Part shown: one piece after another, positions 26,528-34,300 of the stretch
Numbering within the stretch: the stretch's first letter is position 1
Layout: each line of letters opens with the position of its first letter
Source of the DNA: JAEUOS01 sp965279115
GTDB taxonomy: Bacteria > Pseudomonadota > Gammaproteobacteria > Burkholderiales > JAEUOS01
NCBI GenBank assembly: GCA_965279115.1
Contig: OZ257137.1
Span: 3,596,001-3,660,000 of the forward strand
Reading direction: 5' to 3'
DNA length: 64,000 bases
Notes under the pieces: generated by a model
Seen by the model: the letters and a program-made list of their open reading frames with translations, nothing else
The model's database searches: none
Told to the model about the DNA's origin: nothing
Made by a program: the position numbers and the translations under genes

Positions 26528-28384
26528 GTGACAGTTGCCGTCAAACCGCCGTTCAACCCTCTCGCCTATGCGAGCGCACGGGTCAACAGCACCCGGCGCC
26601 CAGAGGGGGACATCCTCCTCCAGTCCGGTCATGCCCTGCCTGCGTATCCGCGCTGCACGGGCGAGTGGCTGCATCAATGGGCGCAACAGGCGCCCGACAG
26701 AACATTCGTTGCCGAACGCGACGCGGCCGCATGGCGCAAGGTGCCCTACGCGCAGGCGCTCCGTTCGGTCCGCGATATCGGCGCGGCGCTTCTGGCGCGC
26801 GGGCTTTCAGCCCAAAGGCCGGTGGTGGTGCTTTCCGATAACAGCGTAGACCATTTGCTGCTGTCCTATGCCTGCCAGTACGTCGGTGTGCCGATCGCCC
26901 CGATTTCGCCGGCGTATTCGCTGATGTCGCGCGATCATGCCAAGCTCAAGGCGATATTCTCCTTGCTCAACCCGGGCCTGGTGTATGTGGGCGACGAGGC
27001 GCGCTTTGCCGCCCCGCTCGCGAGCCTGTCATCCTTTGCATTCGAACTGTTCTCCAGCATTCCGGCCGGCACGGCGCGCGGCTTTGCGGAGTTGCTGGCG
27101 GGTACGCCGGATGCCCGGCTGGATGCAGCCGCCGCTGCGGTCGGGCCCGACACGATCGCGAAATTCCTGCTGACATCCGGCTCGACCGGTGAACCCAAGG
27201 CGGTCATCAATACCCAGCGCATGCTCACCTCCAACCAGGAAAGCTGGCGGGTGCTGTGGCCCTTCCTGGCCGAAGAGCCGCCAGTGCTGGTCGACTGGAT
27301 GCCCTGGAACCACACCTTTGGCGGTAACGCCGACTGCAACATCGTGTTGTCCAACGGCGGCACGATGTACATCGACGAAGGCAAGCCGGCACCGGGCCTG
27401 ATCGAGAGAACCGTCGCCAACCTGCGCGAGGTCGCGCCGACCATGTACCTGAACGTGCCACGCGGCTTCGACATGCTGTTGCCCTACCTGGAAAACGATG
27501 CGCAGTTGCGGCGCAATTTCTTTTCGCGCCTGAAGCTGATTTTCTATGCTGGGGCGGCCTTGCCGCCCTCGCTTTGGGCGCGGCTGGAAAAGCTCGGCAT
27601 CGAGGAAACCGGGCAACGCGTCCGCATGATTTCAGCCTGGGGTTCCACCGAAACCGCGCCCATGGCCACCTGCGTGCATTACGACATCGACCACGCCGGC
27701 GTCATCGGCAATCCGGCTCCGGGTTCCACGCTGCGCCTGATCCCCGTGGGCCAATCGGAGGGCAAGACAAAGTACGAGATTCGCGTAAAGGGGCCGAACG
27801 TCACGCCCGGTTACTGGAAGCGGGAAGACCTGACGCATTCCGCTTTTGATGAAGAAGGCTACTACCGGATCGGCGATGCGGTGCGTTTTGCCGACGAGTC
27901 GGATCATGCGCGCGGCATCGAATTCGCGGGGCGGGTCGCCGAAGAGTTCAAGCTGATGTCGGGTACCTGGGTGCATACCGGGGCGTTGCGGGTCAAGGCC
28001 ATTGCCGCACTCGCACCTGTGGCTCAGGACATCGTCATCACCGGCCACGACCGCGAGTCGATAGGCTTCCTGGTGTTCCCGAACGTTCCGGCATGCCGGC
28101 AACTCGCGACCGGCCTTCCGGCCGATGCTTCCCTGGCCGCCGTCTTCGGGCACGGCGAGGTGATTGCCGCCGTACGAAGAGGCATGCAGGCGCTCAAGGC
28201 GGATGGTGGAGGGAGTTCGACTTTCGCGACCTGCGCGTGCTTGATGCAGGAGCCGCCCAATATCGATGCCGGAGAAATCACAGACAAAGGCTATATCAAT
28301 CAGCGCGCTGTCCTGGCTCGTCGCGCCGACCTGGTCGAAGCCCTGCACGCGCCAATGCCCGGACCAGACGTTATCGTCATCTGA
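26528..28384 (+). CDS. fcs: Feruloyl-CoA synthase (AMP-forming)
   Basis: This ANL-superfamily ligase of 618 residues activates ferulate-type hydroxycinnamates or related acids with ATP and CoA. The P-loop is LTSGSTGEPKAVINTQRML (about residues 216-234). The aromatic-acid-specific WNHTFGGNADCN, MISAWGSTETAP and YRIGDAVRF motifs follow. The start is GTG, with GGAG six bases upstream. A TATACT hexamer (26492-26497) may be its -10. The next gene is a thioesterase of 4-hydroxybenzoyl-CoA type, which suggests side-chain shortening to a hydroxybenzoyl-CoA and release of the acid. No enoyl-CoA hydratase-lyase or vanillin dehydrogenase is present nearby. Confidence 0.85.
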   Translation: MTVAVKPPFNPLAYASARVNSTRRPEGDILLQSGHALPAYPRCTGEWLHQWAQQAPDRTFVAERDAAAWRKVPYAQALRSVRDIGAALLARGLSAQRPVVVLSDNSVDHLLLSYACQYVGVPIAPISPAYSLMSRDHAKLKAIFSLLNPGLVYVGDEARFAAPLASLSSFAFELFSSIPAGTARGFAELLAGTPDARLDAAAAAVGPDTIAKFLLTSGSTGEPKAVINTQRMLTSNQESWRVLWPFLAEEPPVLVDWMPWNHTFGGNADCNIVLSNGGTMYIDEGKPAPGLIERTVANLREVAPTMYLNVPRGFDMLLPYLENDAQLRRNFFSRLKLIFYAGAALPPSLWARLEKLGIEETGQRVRMISAWGSTETAPMATCVHYDIDHAGVIGNPAPGSTLRLIPVGQSEGKTKYEIRVKGPNVTPGYWKREDLTHSAFDEEGYYRIGDAVRFADESDHARGIEFAGRVAEEFKLMSGTWVHTGALRVKAIAALAPVAQDIVITGHDRESIGFLVFPNVPACRQLATGLPADASLAAVFGHGEVIAAVRRGMQALKADGGGSSTFATCACLMQEPPNIDAGEITDKGYINQRAVLARRADLVEALHAPMPGPDVIVI

Positions 28385-28413
28385 CCGGCCGTTTTTTCGA
28401 ACAGGCGGACTCC

Positions 28414-28830
28414 ATGGGATACAAATACACACACCGCATGCGCATCGAGTGGGGTGACACCGATCCGGCGCGCATCGTCTACTACCCGCATTACTTCCGC
28501 TGGTTCGATGTCGCCTGTCACCACATGTTTGACGCGCTTGGCATTTCGCAGAGTGCGATGGCCGAAGCGGGCGGTGCGGTCATGCCCATTGTCGAGGCGC
28601 ATGGCGCGTTCCGGCGACCGGGCTATTGCACCGACTGGATCGACGTGCGCGCGGAGATTGTCGAAGTCTCCCGCAAGGTGATCAGGATCGACTACCAGGT
28701 ATGGCGTGACGACGTCCTGCTGGCCGAAGGCTATGAGAAACGTGTGTTCGCGATCCACGACCCGGGCGACCCGCAGAGATTGCGGGCGCAGGAGATATCG
28801 GCGGATATGCGGGCACGTTTCCTGGCCTGA
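28414..28830 (+). CDS. 4-hydroxybenzoyl-CoA thioesterase-family protein
   Basis: The 138-residue hot-dog thioesterase contains RIEWGDTDPARIVYYPHYFR. Asp17 falls exactly at the number of the catalytic Asp of the Pseudomonas 4-hydroxybenzoyl-CoA thioesterase (GDCDPAGIV, from memory), and the C-terminal LRAQEISADM also matches that enzyme. It is 29 bases after fcs, so probably co-transcribed. Likely substrate: a hydroxybenzoyl-CoA or similar aryl-CoA. Other 4HBT relatives (YbgC) are less similar at the C-terminus. Confidence 0.85.
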   Translation: MGYKYTHRMRIEWGDTDPARIVYYPHYFRWFDVACHHMFDALGISQSAMAEAGGAVMPIVEAHGAFRRPGYCTDWIDVRAEIVEVSRKVIRIDYQVWRDDVLLAEGYEKRVFAIHDPGDPQRLRAQEISADMRARFLA

Positions 28831-28996
28831 CTGCCGCGCTGAGGATGGCGCTAAACTGATCGCCAGTCAGGTTGGTGCCCGGATGCGCCGATCAGCGGCG
28901 CCCTGTCCTTGTGCCATGGACTTCGCTGATGTGGATTCATGGCATTGGAATCGACGGGATTTGCCGTTGGTCGTTCCTACCGGATTCTCGAGTATC

Positions 28997-29002
28997 AGGA
29001 GG
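28997..29002 (+). promoter_or_regulatory. Shine-Dalgarno AGGAGG deciding the TTG start of maiA
   Basis: A perfect AGGAGG lies four bases upstream of TTG at 29007. No ATG or GTG is available at that point, and the product from this TTG matches the family N-terminus exactly. Confidence 0.75.
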
Positions 29003-29006
29003 CATT

Positions 29007-29642
29007 TTGAAGCTCTACACCTACTTCCGTTCATCAGCCGCCTACCGCGTGCGCATCGCCATGAACCTCAAGGGGCTGGCATACAAACCGGCTTTCGTGC
29101 ATCTCGCGCGCGGCAAGCACAACGAACCCGAATACGCGGCAGTGAATCCGGCGAAACTGGTGCCTGCGCTGATCGACAACAACCAGCTGCTCACCCAGTC
29201 GATTGCGATCATGGAATACCTGGATGAAGTGCATCCAGCCAGTCCCTTGCTACCAAAGGCTCCCGTGGACCGGGCGCGGGTGCGCGCGCTTTCGCTCCTG
29301 ATCGCCTGCGACATCCATCCGATCGACAATCTGCGCGTGCTCAAGTACCTGAGCGGCGTGCTCAAGGTGACCGAAGAGCAGAAGAACGCCTGGTACCGTC
29401 ATTGGGTCGAGGATGGCCTTTCCAAGCTGGAGGCCATGCTGGCGGACGGCCGATCCGGCCGTTTCTGCCACGGCGATACGCCCACCATGGCGGACTGCTG
29501 CCTGGTGCCGCAGGTGGCCAATGGCAAGCGCTTCGAATGCGATTTTTCGCACGTGCCCAATGTGATGCGTATTTTCGATGCATGCAATGCCCTGCCGGCG
29601 TTTCAGCAAGCGGCGCCAGCGAGCCAGCCGGACGCGGAATAA
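29007..29642 (+). CDS. maiA: Maleylacetoacetate isomerase (zeta-class glutathione S-transferase; possibly maleylpyruvate isomerase)
   Basis: The 211-residue GST-fold enzyme starts at TTG with KLYTYFRSSAAYRVRIAMNL. The SSAAYR segment corresponds to the zeta-class active-site SSCSWR. The GSH-binding LLTQSIAIMEYLDE and the C-terminal TPTMADCCLVPQV are present. It isomerises the cis double bond of maleylacetoacetate or maleylpyruvate to the fumaryl form. fahA follows 76 bases downstream, which favours the homogentisate route, but a gentisate-type dioxygenase lies at 49,699, so maleylpyruvate is also possible. Confidence 0.9.
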   Translation: MKLYTYFRSSAAYRVRIAMNLKGLAYKPAFVHLARGKHNEPEYAAVNPAKLVPALIDNNQLLTQSIAIMEYLDEVHPASPLLPKAPVDRARVRALSLLIACDIHPIDNLRVLKYLSGVLKVTEEQKNAWYRHWVEDGLSKLEAMLADGRSGRFCHGDTPTMADCCLVPQVANGKRFECDFSHVPNVMRIFDACNALPAFQQAAPASQPDAE

Positions 29643-29718
29643 GGGGCTTTGCAAGTAAAATCCTCGTTCCCGACGGTGAACCCACCGTGGTCGTTCCCGC
29701 AATTCCCGGAAGCTCTCG

Positions 29719-31059
29719 ATGTCCTCTGGCAACACCAACGAAACCCACGATCCCAAGCTCAAGAGCTGGGTAGATGCCGCCAACGACGGCAAGAGTGATT
29801 TTCCGCTGCAGAACCTGCCGTTCGGCGTGTTCCGCCGGGCAGGCAAGAACGATGATTTTCGCGGCGGGGTGGCCATCGGCGACCAGATTCTCGATCTCGC
29901 CGCCGCTGTCAGGGCGAACATATTTTCGGGCGACGCCGCCGAGGCGGCCGCGATCGCCTCCGGCCCCACGCTCAATGAGCTGATGGGGGCAGACCCCGGC
30001 CTGGCGTCGTCGCTGCGCCTGGCACTGTCGCGTGTCTTGCGGGAAGGCAGCGCCCAGGAGGGCCGCGCGCGCGCCTGCCTGGTGCCGATGAAAGATGCCG
30101 AGATGGGCATTCCCGCCACCATCGGCGACTTCACCGATTTTTTCTCTTCGGTGTTCCACGCCAGCAATACCGGTGGCATGTTCCGGCCCGACAATCCGCT
30201 GCTGCCCAACTACAAGCATGTACCGATCGCTTATCACGGTCGGGCCTCCAGCATTCGAGTGGGCACGTCGAATTCCCCCCAGGCGTTTCCGAGGCCGGTC
30301 GGTCAGACCAAACCAGCCGATGCACCGGGACCCTTGTTCGGCCCATCGAAGCGACTCGACTACGAACTCGAGGTCGGCCTGTGGATAGGGCGCGGCAATC
30401 CGCTCGGTTCGCGCATCGGCATTGCGGATGCCGAATCGCACGTCTTTGGCGTCAACCTGCTCAATGACTGGTCGGCGCGCGACATCCAGGGCTGGGAATA
30501 CCAGCCGCTCGGGCCATTCCTGGCCAAGAACTTCGCCACCACCATTTCGCCCTGGATCGTCACGCTTGAAGCGCTGGCGCCCTACAGGACGGCCGCGTTC
30601 GCCCGTCCCGAAGGTGATCCGCAGCCAATGGCCTACCTCGATTCGGAGCGCAACCGGGCAATGGGCGGGCTGGACATGCAACTGGAGGTGTTGCTGCTCA
30701 CGCCCAAGATGCGTGCTGCAGGGATTGCGCCGGCCCGCTTGTCCGCTTCCAATTTCAAGGACTCGTATTGGACCATCGCGCAGTTTGTCGCGCATCACAC
30801 CGTGGGCGGCTGCAACCTGCAGCCCGGCGATCTGCTGGGCAGCGGCACGCAGTCCGGGCCGACCAAGGACCAGTACGGATCGATGCTCGAGCTTTCGTGG
30901 GGCGGCAAGAACCCGATCGAATTGCCGAACGGCGAGAAGCGCACCTTCCTGGAAGATGGTGACACGCTGATTCTCAAGGGCGCATGCGAGCGCGAGGGAT
31001 TCGCGCGCATCGGGTTTGGGGATGCGGCCGGTACCGTGCTGCCAGCCTTGCCGGTCTAG
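29719..31059 (+). CDS. fahA: Fumarylacetoacetase
   Basis: The 446-residue hydrolase cleaves fumarylacetoacetate to fumarate and acetoacetate. It has the N-terminal SH3-like domain and the FAH fold: IGDFTDFFSSVFHASNTGGM with the catalytic His and a metal Asp, LDYELEVGLWIG with metal Glu residues, and LLNDWSARDIQGWEYQPLGP with metal Asp. Length and motifs match the full-size eukaryote-type enzyme rather than the short FAH-family hydrolases. It ends 67 bases before the convergent Bug gene, with a hairpin between them. Confidence 0.95.
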   Translation: MSSGNTNETHDPKLKSWVDAANDGKSDFPLQNLPFGVFRRAGKNDDFRGGVAIGDQILDLAAAVRANIFSGDAAEAAAIASGPTLNELMGADPGLASSLRLALSRVLREGSAQEGRARACLVPMKDAEMGIPATIGDFTDFFSSVFHASNTGGMFRPDNPLLPNYKHVPIAYHGRASSIRVGTSNSPQAFPRPVGQTKPADAPGPLFGPSKRLDYELEVGLWIGRGNPLGSRIGIADAESHVFGVNLLNDWSARDIQGWEYQPLGPFLAKNFATTISPWIVTLEALAPYRTAAFARPEGDPQPMAYLDSERNRAMGGLDMQLEVLLLTPKMRAAGIAPARLSASNFKDSYWTIAQFVAHHTVGGCNLQPGDLLGSGTQSGPTKDQYGSMLELSWGGKNPIELPNGEKRTFLEDGDTLILKGACEREGFARIGFGDAAGTVLPALPV

Positions 31060-31074
31060 GCGTTCCCGAATGCA

Positions 31075-31103
31075 CCTGCGGACGGCGCGATGCCGTTCGC
31101 AGG
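31075..31103. terminator. GC-rich hairpin between convergent fahA and Bug receptor
   Basis: CCTGCGGACGGC (31075-31086) pairs with GCCGTTCGCAGG (31092-31103) over 12 positions with one G-T pair and a five-base loop. It sits exactly between two convergent stops. No T tract follows, so it may act as a weak terminator or a 3'-end stabiliser. A second small dyad, CGACA..TGTCG, adjoins it at 31104-31115. Confidence 0.45.
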
Positions 31104-31126
31104 CGACACTTGTCGAGGTTTGACAG

Positions 31127-32098
31127 CTACTTGTTGGCCTTGACCAGTGCCGCCCATTTGGCGATGTCGGTCTTGATGAGTGCGTCGACCATCTCGGGGC
31201 GTGAGGGTTGTGCCACCAGTCCCAGTGTGAGCAGTTGCTGCCGGAGTTCCGGCGATTGCAGCGCGGCGACCAGGTCCGCATTGATTTTCTCGATCAGCGG
31301 CCTGGGAGTTGCCCCCGGTGCCACCACCGCATACCAGGTGGAGAAATCGAAGTCCTTGTAGCCGGACTCGATCATCGTCGGAATCTCCGGCACGAGTGCG
31401 GAACGCTTCGTCGAGGTGACCACGAGCAGGCGCCCCTTGCCCTGACGATGCGTGGGTACCAGGCTGGGCAGGTCGCCGATGACCATGTCGATCTGGCCGC
31501 CCAACAGATCGACCAGTGCCGGCTGTACGCCTTTGTAAGGCACGTAGGTGAGGGACGCGCCTATGCTCTTGCGCAGGACGCTGCCCACCAACGGCCCGAA
31601 CGAACCGGCTGAACCGAAATTGAGCCCGCCTGCCTTGGCGCGGCCAAGTTCCACCAGGTCGTTGGGCACCTTCGCCGTGACGCTCTCGCGCAGTAGCACC
31701 GCGAACGGATTCTCGGCGATGAAACTCACACCCGCGAAGGCAGTGTGCGGGTCGTAGGGCATCTTCTCGACAATCGATGGATTGAGCGCCAGCGCCCCCA
31801 TGGTCGCCACGTAGAGCGTATAGCCGTCGGCCGGCGCCTTGGCGGCGGCCTCACTTGCGATCATGCAGTCCGCGCCGACGCGGTTGTCGACGATCATGCC
31901 CTGCTTCCATTGCCGGTTCAGGCGCTCGCCGAGATTGCGCGCGACGATGTCGGGCGCGCTGCCCACCGGGAAGCAGACGATTGCGCGTACCGGGCGGTTG
32001 GGGAAATCGCCGGTCGTGCCCTGGGCTACGGCGTTGCCGACAAGCGCGCACGCCAGTGCGGCAAACAAGTGGCGAACAAGGGTTGTCGCGCGACGCAT
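31127..32098 (-). CDS. Bug-family (TctC) periplasmic solute-binding receptor
   Basis: The 323-residue protein has a signal peptide (HLFAALACALVGNAVAQ) and TctC-family motifs: FPNRPVRAIVCFPVGSAPDI, APADGYTLYVATMGALALNP, and LTYVPYKGVQPALVDLLGGQ. These receptors bind carboxylated or aromatic ligands for tripartite tricarboxylate transporters. No TctA/TctB genes are adjacent, so it is an orphan, as most Bug proteins are. It is the last gene of the 11-kb livK-to-coxM operon, 28 bases after coxM, which suggests it binds the pathway substrate or an intermediate. Confidence 0.88.
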   Translation of the reverse strand: MRRATTLVRHLFAALACALVGNAVAQGTTGDFPNRPVRAIVCFPVGSAPDIVARNLGERLNRQWKQGMIVDNRVGADCMIASEAAAKAPADGYTLYVATMGALALNPSIVEKMPYDPHTAFAGVSFIAENPFAVLLRESVTAKVPNDLVELGRAKAGGLNFGSAGSFGPLVGSVLRKSIGASLTYVPYKGVQPALVDLLGGQIDMVIGDLPSLVPTHRQGKGRLLVVTSTKRSALVPEIPTMIESGYKDFDFSTWYAVVAPGATPRPLIEKINADLVAALQSPELRQQLLTLGLVAQPSRPEMVDALIKTDIAKWAALVKANK

Positions 32099-32126
32099 TG
32101 ATCGGGCCCTCACGGCAACGTGGCGC

Positions 32127-32915
32127 CTAGCTCGCCTTCGCCACGGCGCGCGACGCCAGCACACTGACGAGTGCGGCACGGTACTCGGCGCCGGCATGCA
32201 TGTCTGCCGCCATGTCGTCATGCGCAAGTTCAACTGCCGCGGCCGCCGCGGGACTGAAGTCCTTTGTCAGCGCCTGTTCTATTGGCGTCGCGCGGAACAC
32301 CTGTGACTTGGCACCGGTGACTGCCACGCGTACGCCACTGGTCGTTTGCGCCACAAACACCCCCACGATTGCGAAACGGGAAGCGGGATGCTTGAACTTG
32401 AGATAAGCCGATCGCTTCGGCTTCGGAAAACCGACCGACACGATCAGTTCACCCGGCTCAAGCGCGGTTTCATACAAGCCCTTGAAGAAATCGTCGGCGG
32501 CGATGCTGCGCCGGTCGGTGCGGATGGTGGCGCCCAAGCCGACCACGGCGGCGGGATAGCAGGCCGCCGGATCCGCGTGGGCGAGAGAGCCACCCAGGGT
32601 GCCCTGGTTGCGCACCATCTGGTCGCCGATGCCCTCGGCCAGACTGGCCAGGCCCGGAATGGCCGCGCGCACGTCTGCCGAGTGCGCCACGTCGGCATGG
32701 CGCGTCATCGCGCCGATGATGACTTCGCCAGCGGTGACTGTGATGCCGCGCAGTTCCGCGATACGGCCGAGGTCGACGAGAGCAGGTGCGGAAGCCAGGC
32801 GCAGTTTCATGGCCTGCACCAGGCTTTGCCCGCCTGCAAGGTACTTCGCTTCGCCGCCGGCCGCGGCGAGCGCTTCCGCCTGCGTGGCCGGGCGCTTGTA
32901 GTCAAAGGTGTACAT
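32127..32915 (-). CDS. Molybdenum hydroxylase FAD subunit (CoxM/QorM-like)
   Basis: This 262-residue subunit has the FAD-binding motifs of the family: AKYLAGGQSLVQAMKLRLA (residues 24-42) and MVRNQGTLGGSLAHADPAAC (about 100-119), plus the CO_deh_flav_C domain after FKHPASRFAIVGV. It passes electrons from the Mo and Fe-S centres to an acceptor. The operon order here is L, FAH hydrolase, S, M, which is not the usual coxMSL order. Confidence 0.92.
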   Translation of the reverse strand: MYTFDYKRPATQAEALAAAGGEAKYLAGGQSLVQAMKLRLASAPALVDLGRIAELRGITVTAGEVIIGAMTRHADVAHSADVRAAIPGLASLAEGIGDQMVRNQGTLGGSLAHADPAACYPAAVVGLGATIRTDRRSIAADDFFKGLYETALEPGELIVSVGFPKPKRSAYLKFKHPASRFAIVGVFVAQTTSGVRVAVTGAKSQVFRATPIEQALTKDFSPAAAAAVELAHDDMAADMHAGAEYRAALVSVLASRAVAKAS

Positions 32916-32942
32916 GGGGTTGTGCCTCGAATGGATTTGCGG

Positions 32943-33413
32943 TCAGACGCCGGCGGCCTGCTGGACCGCTTTCACAATGTTCTGGTAACCCGTGCAACGG
33001 CAGATGTTGCCTTCGAGTCCCTCGCGGATTTCCTGTTCGGAGGGTTTCGGGTTGTGCTTGAGCAACTGGATGGCCGACATCACCATGCCGGGCGTGCAGT
33101 ACCCGCATTGCAGCCCATGGCAGTCGCGGAACGCCTGCTGCATCGGGTGCAATTCATCGCCGGTGGCGATTCCCTCGATGGTGGTGACTTCCGCGCCGTC
33201 GGCCTGCAGGGCCAGGATAGAGCAGGATTTCACCGCGCGACCATCGACGTGCACGGTACAGGCGCCGCACTGGGCGGTGTCGCACCCAACATGGGTTCCG
33301 GTCAGGCCCAGGTGATCACGGATCAGCTGGACCAGCAGGGTGCGCGGGTCGACGGCGAGAGTCTTGCTCTGGCCATTGATCTTGAGCGTGAGTTGGGTGG
33401 TGGTCATGGTCAT
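32943..33413 (-). CDS. Molybdenum hydroxylase [2Fe-2S] subunit (CoxS/QorS-like)
   Basis: The 156-residue protein carries the plant-type cluster motif VGCDTAQCGACTVHVDGRAV with a fourth Cys in VKSC, and the second, molybdenum-proximal cluster in LQCGYCTPGM and NICRCTGYQN. Both clusters are complete. Its ATG overlaps the upstream FAH-family gene by four bases (ATGA). Confidence 0.95.
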   Translation of the reverse strand: MTMTTTQLTLKINGQSKTLAVDPRTLLVQLIRDHLGLTGTHVGCDTAQCGACTVHVDGRAVKSCSILALQADGAEVTTIEGIATGDELHPMQQAFRDCHGLQCGYCTPGMVMSAIQLLKHNPKPSEQEIREGLEGNICRCTGYQNIVKAVQQAAGV

Positions 33414-34300
33414 CCCTTTTTCGTTGCCGCGGCCTGGGCCGCCTTGAACACGTCGGGCAGGCGCTCGTCATTGCCGAGCGCGACGCGCCGCACGTCGTCG
33501 CTGTTGGTGGGCTGGTGCCCGACGGCCGCGCGTGGCGCAGGCGAGGACACCACCCGGTTGGAAAGCCGGCCCAGGCCAGTGACTTCCACTTCGATCAGGT
33601 CGCCGGGTTCGAGCGGGCGGGAATTGGCCGGGGTGCCGGTCAGGATGATGTCGCCCGGCACCAGCGTGATGTGGCGCGCCAGGTCGGCCACCAGATAGTC
33701 GATGCCGAAAATCATGTCGGCCACCGCGCCTTCCTGCGCGAGCACGCCGTTGCGATACGTGCGTATCATCGACTGGCGCACATCCACGCCGCTCACGAGG
33801 CCCGGCCCGATCGGGCAGAACCCGTCCTGCCCCTTCACGCGCAGCATGGAGCCCATGTCGGTGTCGCGCATGTCGTGCAGACCGACGTCGTTGGAGACGG
33901 CAAAGCCGGCCAGGTGATCCCATACTTCATCGGGTTGCACGTTTCGCATCGGCCTTCCGACCACGGCGGCGATTTCACCCTCGTAGTTGAGGTAATGGCA
34001 ACCCTCCGGGCGCACCAGTTCGCCGCCGTGCGCGTTGAGTGCGGTGATCGGCTTCTGGAAGTAGGTGGGGCTGGGCGGTGCGGAAGGTTTGCCGGTGAAC
34101 TCGTAGACCCGGCTGCGGAAGTTGGTGTGCACGCACAGGATCTTGGTCGGCTCGCAGGGCGGCAGGTAGCGCACGCGCGCCTCCTCGACTACGCGACCAT
34201 CGCCCAGTTGCAGGCCGCCTTCGACGGGCGTGGCCCAATAGGCGCTGCCCTCAACCATGATGCGCCGGATCTCGCGGCGCGGACCGTTGAGCACGCTCAT
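33410..34300 (-). CDS. Fumarylacetoacetate hydrolase-family enzyme (HpcE/fumarylpyruvate hydrolase-like)
   Basis: The 296-residue protein has a short N-terminal extension and the FAH core: YEGEIAAVVGRPMRNVQPDE with metal Glu residues, GFAVSNDVGLHDMRD with Asp, and PGDIILTGTPANSRPLEPGD. This architecture includes 2-hydroxyhepta-2,4-diene-1,7-dioate isomerase, acylpyruvate and fumarylpyruvate hydrolases. It is inserted between the Mo-hydroxylase large and small subunit genes with four-base overlaps on both sides, so it is bound to that pathway. Start at 34300 is fixed by the ATGA overlap with coxL. The exact substrate is not decided. Confidence 0.87.
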   Translation of the reverse strand: MSVLNGPRREIRRIMVEGSAYWATPVEGGLQLGDGRVVEEARVRYLPPCEPTKILCVHTNFRSRVYEFTGKPSAPPSPTYFQKPITALNAHGGELVRPEGCHYLNYEGEIAAVVGRPMRNVQPDEVWDHLAGFAVSNDVGLHDMRDTDMGSMLRVKGQDGFCPIGPGLVSGVDVRQSMIRTYRNGVLAQEGAVADMIFGIDYLVADLARHITLVPGDIILTGTPANSRPLEPGDLIEVEVTGLGRLSNRVVSSPAPRAAVGHQPTNSDDVRRVALGNDERLPDVFKAAQAAATKKG

